Part shown: piece after piece, positions 60,602 to 64,000 of the stretch
Position numbering within the stretch: the stretch's first letter is position 1
Layout of the letters: every line of letters starts with the position of its first letter
Assembly: GCF_029257255.1 (NCBI RefSeq)
Contig: NZ_JARICI010000014.1
Coordinates: 31,765 to 95,764, forward strand
Length of the DNA: 64,000 bases
Source of the DNA: Sporosarcina sp.
Lineage (GTDB): Bacteria; Bacillota; Bacilli; Bacillales_A; Planococcaceae
Direction: 5' to 3'
Program-made: the position numbers and the translations under genes
Notes under the pieces: generated by a model
Seen by the model: only the letters and a program-made list of their open reading frames with translations
Database searches by the model: none
Told to the model about the DNA's origin: nothing

Positions 60602-61439
60602 GTTACCAAGATTACCATTTGCAGACTGGATTGACGTGGGAGTAGACTGGCTCGTTGTGACGTTCGGTACTTTGTTTGACGGCATTTCTGATTTCTTAAA
60701 GGGAATTGTCGAAGGATTGGTTACGGGGATGGACTTCGTTCCGTCGATATTATTGGCAATTATTTTCGCAGTAATTGCGTATGTATTGTCGACGCGCGGT
60801 ATCGCGTTGTTTACATTGATTGGATTATTGTTTATTGATTACTTGGGTTATTGGTACCCGATGTTGCAAATGCTTGCGCTCGTGCTGGCATCTGTCGCAA
60901 TCGCATTGATTATCGGGATACCTTTAGGGATTTTAGGTTCACAGTCACCGACTTCGAAGAGAATTATCAATCCGATACTTGATTTGATGCAGACAATGCC
61001 GGCGTTCGTTTACTTGCTGCCTGCAATCTTCTTCTTTAATATCGGAGTCGTACCGGGAGTTGTCGCGTCCGTTATCTTCTCGATGCCGCCAACAATCCGA
61101 TTGACAATGCTTGGTATTGAGCAGGTGCCGAAAGATTTAATTGAAGCAACAGAAGCATTCGGTTCAAAAACTTCTCAGCGATTGCTGAAAGTACAGATTC
61201 CATTAGCAAAATCAACAATCATGGCGGGTGTAAACCAGAGTATCATGCTTTCATTATCGATGGTGGTGATCGCTTCAATGGTTGGTGCGCCGGGACTCGG
61301 TGAGGAAGTGTACCGTTCCGTGACGCAGCTGAAGACGGGTAAAGGTTTTGAAACAGGGTTGTCGATCGTTATTGTAGCGATTATCCTGGACCGCATTACA
61401 CAGTACGCAGGTACGCGTAAGAGGAAAATAGTGAAATAA
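60594..61439 (+). CDS. opuAB: Glycine betaine ABC transporter permease OpuAB
   Basis: 281 residues with about seven membrane segments and the permease EAA loop (EATEAFGSKTSQRLLKVQIP). IPLGILGSQSPTSKRIINPI and LDLMQTMPAFVYLLPAIFFF are conserved in ProW/OpuAB. It forms the channel for betaine uptake with OpuAA; the binding protein OpuAC is encoded separately. GAAGAGGTGAG precedes ATG. Confidence 0.93.
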   Translation: MSKLPRLPFADWIDVGVDWLVVTFGTLFDGISDFLKGIVEGLVTGMDFVPSILLAIIFAVIAYVLSTRGIALFTLIGLLFIDYLGYWYPMLQMLALVLASVAIALIIGIPLGILGSQSPTSKRIINPILDLMQTMPAFVYLLPAIFFFNIGVVPGVVASVIFSMPPTIRLTMLGIEQVPKDLIEATEAFGSKTSQRLLKVQIPLAKSTIMAGVNQSIMLSLSMVVIASMVGAPGLGEEVYRSVTQLKTGKGFETGLSIVIVAIILDRITQYAGTRKRKIVK

Positions 61440-61445
61440 AGACGG

Positions 61446-61491
61446 GACTGCTCCGGAAATCATGTTTTTGATTTTCTGGGCAGTCTTTTTT
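61446..61491 (+). terminator. opuA terminator
   Basis: GACTGC-tccg-GAAAATCA-type arms pairing with TGATTTTC-tg-GGCAGTC, followed by six T. Confidence 0.8.
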
Positions 61492-61501
61492 GTGTGGATG
61501 A

Positions 61502-61631
61502 TCATAAAAAGTTGAGAAGCGCTCGTACAGCATGGCTGAGTGATCATAGCAGCAACAAACTCGATCATACAGCATGGCTGAGTGATCATGGCAGCAACAA
61601 ACTCGATCATACAGTCTGCCTGCGCGCTCAT
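61502..61631 (-). repeat. Array of seven units with exact 21-bp period
   Basis: TCAT (or TCGT) cores occur at 61502, 61523, 61544, 61565, 61586, 61607 and 61628, each step exactly 21 bp. Two 42-bp double units (ACTCGATCATACAGCATGGC + TGAGTGATCATRGCAGCAAC) are nearly identical. On the minus strand the units read TATGATCGAG / ATGATCACTC / TATGAGCGC, the same core as the array at 55.5 kb, so this is that family in inverse orientation. Confidence 0.88.
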
Positions 61632-61736
61632 AAGGAAAGCAAATCATACTTGCAAGCTCCCATGGAATCTAGTATAGTAAGTGTAATATTCTGAACATAC
61701 CAACTGGTTAGTATAAGAGAAGGGGAGTCATAGATC

Positions 61737-62945
61737 ATGAACTTTTCATATTCAGAGAAAGTAGAAAAACTGCAGGCACAGGTCAAGGAGTTTATGGAGG
61801 AATATATTTATCCGAATGAAAGTGTATTCCGCAAGCAGCAGGAAGAGCAGGAAGATCGCTGGAATAAAGTACCGCCAATTATAGAGGAATTGAAATCTAA
61901 GGCAAAAGAGAAGGGACTTTGGAATTTATTCCTTCCTGACGACAGTGGTGGAGCAGGACTGACAAATCTTGAGTACGCGCCGCTTTGTGAAATTATGGGA
62001 CGGTCATTTATGGCACCGGAAATCTTCAATTGCAATGCGCCGGATACCGGCAATATGGAAGTGCTGGCGCGTTATGGCACGGATGAGCAGAAAAAGCAGT
62101 GGCTGGAACCTTTATTGGAAGGGGAAATCCGTTCCGCGTTCGCGATGACGGAGAAGGATGTCGCTTCAAGTGACGCGACGAATATCGAATCGAGCATAGT
62201 ACGCGACGGCGATGAGTATATTCTGAACGGTCGCAAGTGGTGGACGTCAGGTGCTGGAGACCCGCGCTGTAAAATTATGATTTTCATGGGGAAGAGTGAT
62301 CCGGATGCTGCGAAACATGAACAGCAGTCTATGATTCTGGTGCCCATGGATGCGGAAGGCGTAACGGTTGAGCGCATGTTGCCGGTTTTCGGCTATGATG
62401 ACGCGCCACATGGCCACGCAGAAATTTTATTTGAAAATGTTCGGGTACCGGCTGAGAATATGCTGTGGGGTGAAGGGAAAGGATTTGCAATTGCGCAGGG
62501 ACGCCTTGGGCCTGGTCGTATTCACCACTGCATGCGACTGATCGGAGCGGCGGAACGTTCATTGGAATTAATGTGCAAACGGGTGCAGGAGCGCGAAGCA
62601 TTCGGTAAGAAAATTGCGGAACAGGGTGTTGTGCAGCAGTGGATTGCGGAATCACGAATGGATATTGAGCAAGCTCGTCTGCTGACATTAAAAGCAGCAT
62701 ACATGATGGATACTGTCGGCAATAAAGTAGCGAAAGCAGAAATTGCGATGATCAAAGTAGTCGCGCCAAATATGGCATTGCGAGTGATCGACCGCGCAAT
62801 TCAGGCATTTGGCGGAGCGGGTGTCAGCGAAGACTTCCCGTTGGCCTATATGTATGCAGGATCCAGAACGCTGCGAATTGCGGATGGGCCGGATGAAGTT
62901 CACGCAAGACAAATTGCGAGACTCGAATTAAAAAAATATCGGTAA
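61737..62945 (+). CDS. Acyl-CoA dehydrogenase family protein
   Basis: 402 residues. Signatures: [19 protein letters not shown] (flavin/substrate region), [20 protein letters not shown], and the C-terminal [20 protein letters not shown] with [20 protein letters not shown]. It resembles the ACAD10/11-like or long-chain acyl-CoA dehydrogenases, which oxidise acyl-CoA at the alpha-beta bond with FAD. AAGGGGAG precedes ATG. The SDR gene follows 12 bases after, so both belong to one operon for fatty-acid or related acyl catabolism; the substrate is unclear. Confidence 0.9.
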   Translation: MNFSYSEKVEKLQAQVKEFMEEYIYPNESVFRKQQEEQEDRWNKVPPIIEELKSKAKEKGLWNLFLPDDSGGAGLTNLEYAPLCEIMGRSFMAPEIFNCNAPDTGNMEVLARYGTDEQKKQWLEPLLEGEIRSAFAMTEKDVASSDATNIESSIVRDGDEYILNGRKWWTSGAGDPRCKIMIFMGKSDPDAAKHEQQSMILVPMDAEGVTVERMLPVFGYDDAPHGHAEILFENVRVPAENMLWGEGKGFAIAQGRLGPGRIHHCMRLIGAAERSLELMCKRVQEREAFGKKIAEQGVVQQWIAESRMDIEQARLLTLKAAYMMDTVGNKVAKAEIAMIKVVAPNMALRVIDRAIQAFGGAGVSEDFPLAYMYAGSRTLRIADGPDEVHARQIARLELKKYR

Positions 62946-62957
62946 AGAGGTGAGACG

Positions 62958-63728
62958 ATGAGTATTTTACATATGTTTTCATTGGAAGGAAAGACTGCGA
63001 TCGTCACTGGTGGAGGGCGTGGACTCGGTGCGCAGATTGCAGAAGCATATGCCGAAGCGGGAGCAAATGTCGTCATCTGCTCAAGAAATGCAGAAGCCTG
63101 TCAGGAAATGAGTGAAAAAATCAAGAGTATGGGAGTCGGATCACTCGCGGTAACATGCGACGTGACGAAACCTGTAGACGTGCAGAATGTGGTCTCTCAG
63201 ACAGTTGGACGGTTCGGCACAGTCGACATCCTCGTCAATAATAGCGGAGCGAGCTGGTCGGCACCAACAGAAGATATGCCGCTTGAAGCATGGAATAAGG
63301 TACTGGACGTCAACGTAACCGGCACATTTTTAATGAGCCAGGCAGCAGCGAAGGTCATGATCAAACAGAGAAGCGGCAAAATCATTAATATCGCCTCTAT
63401 CGCAGGCTTTGGCGGAACCCCGCCGTTCATGCAGACCATCGGCTACAACACAAGCAAAGGCGCCATCATGACAATGACCAAGGACATGGCAGTCAAATGG
63501 GGCCCTCATCAAATAAACATCAACGCCATAGCACCGGGCTTCTTCCCAACAAAAATGTCCAAAGTATTAATTGAACACGGCGAAAAAATGATCATGCAAA
63601 GCACCCCCCTTGGCAGACTAGGCAATGACTCCGATCTAAAAGGAGCAGCATTATTTCTAGCCTCCAGCGCTTCGAATTATATTACTGGAGATGTTTTGAA
63701 AGTAGACGGCGGTGCACATGCTTTTTGA
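62958..63728 (+). CDS. SDR family oxidoreductase
   Basis: 256 residues of the classical short-chain dehydrogenase type: cofactor motif VTGGGRGLGAQIAEAY, NNSGASW (NNAG-like), catalytic serine in INIASIAG and YNTSKGAIMTM (YxxxK), and PGFFPTKMS at the loop after the cofactor. C-terminal ITGDVLKVDGGAHAF is complete. AAAGAGGTGAG precedes ATG. Probably works with the acyl-CoA dehydrogenase, for example on a hydroxyacyl intermediate. Confidence 0.9.
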   Translation: MSILHMFSLEGKTAIVTGGGRGLGAQIAEAYAEAGANVVICSRNAEACQEMSEKIKSMGVGSLAVTCDVTKPVDVQNVVSQTVGRFGTVDILVNNSGASWSAPTEDMPLEAWNKVLDVNVTGTFLMSQAAAKVMIKQRSGKIINIASIAGFGGTPPFMQTIGYNTSKGAIMTMTKDMAVKWGPHQININAIAPGFFPTKMSKVLIEHGEKMIMQSTPLGRLGNDSDLKGAALFLASSASNYITGDVLKVDGGAHAF

Positions 63729-64000
63729 TTTTTGTACTATATAGATGAAATTTTAGCAGAGGAATCATTATTACAGATTACTGGATTAGCAATATTATAT
63801 TCAAATTAATAGGTTTTAATCTGTGAGTAATGTTATTAAAGTAATCAATACTTGAGTTGCTTGGAGAGCAAGGCGGCGACTCCCTCTTGGAAATACGATA
63901 GTGACAAGGTTTATCGCGTTCTGAGTAAGACCAAAAAATATTTTTTTCGGATGTATCTGTAGTATGTGTTCCCTAAATATACATGACTTTACGTATTATG
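63729..64000. other. Window end without recognised feature
   Basis: AT-rich sequence after the SDR gene. I see no ORF with a ribosome binding site and no clear terminator. Confidence 0.3.

Overview
The window looks like a chromosome segment of a Gram-positive bacterium of the Bacillales, most likely a Planococcaceae member close to Sporosarcina. This is inferred from AGGAGG-type ribosome binding sites, frequent TTG/GTG starts, S-layer homology (SLH) surface proteins, ComK, GbsR/OpuA and RbsRKDACB. No rRNA, tRNA or CRISPR array was seen.

Region 1 (1-24.3 kb) is a cell-surface island. It opens with a nearly complete comM-like AAA ATPase gene whose first codons lie outside the window, overlapped by an IS200-like (REP-associated) transposase. 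Then follow SLH proteins, two paralogous small lipoproteins, two paralogous SLH-only proteins, an S41 protease fused to an Ig-like domain, a 1097-residue repeat protein and several SbsA-Ig (Big_5-like) proteins. The island is littered with remnants: three comM fragments, a transposase C-terminal fragment, an IS4-type fragment, truncated surface genes, and copies of a 38-bp REP-like element.

Region 2 (24.4-30.1 kb) is a tripartite tricarboxylate transporter (TctC-TctB-TctA) facing a CitA/CitB-type two-component system, with a deleted chemotaxis receptor remnant between them. Region 3 (30.5-36.3 kb) is a complete ribose operon rbsRKDACB behind a large palindromic operator. A second REP-associated transposase, bracketed by its repeats, follows at 36.3-37.2 kb. 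Region 4 (37.2-44.4 kb) holds a sigma-70-like factor, comK behind a structured leader, an Excalibur-domain secreted protein, a Big_5-glucosaminidase, a chemotaxis receptor and small hypothetical genes.

Region 5 (44.5-51.2 kb, minus strand) is a nitrous oxide respiration operon: cytochrome c, NosZ of the Sec-exported (clade II-like) type, a membrane protein, NosD, NosY, NosF, a YtkA/FixH-like lipoprotein and another lipoprotein. Region 6 (51.6-55.4 kb) is a Fur-box-controlled iron/haem uptake operon (binding protein, permease, ATPase, HugZ-like protein, DinB-like protein). Region 7 (55.9-61.4 kb) is a split glycine betaine system: opuAC on one strand, gbsR and opuAA-opuAB 2.3 kb away, with matching promoters and a shared inverted-repeat operator. 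The window ends with an acyl-CoA dehydrogenase/SDR pair.

The most unusual signals are two intergenic arrays of short degenerate units on an exact 21-bp period (55.5-55.8 kb and 61.5-61.6 kb) in opposite orientation, the transposase/REP/comM-fragment complex, and the duplicated OpuA promoter-operator.
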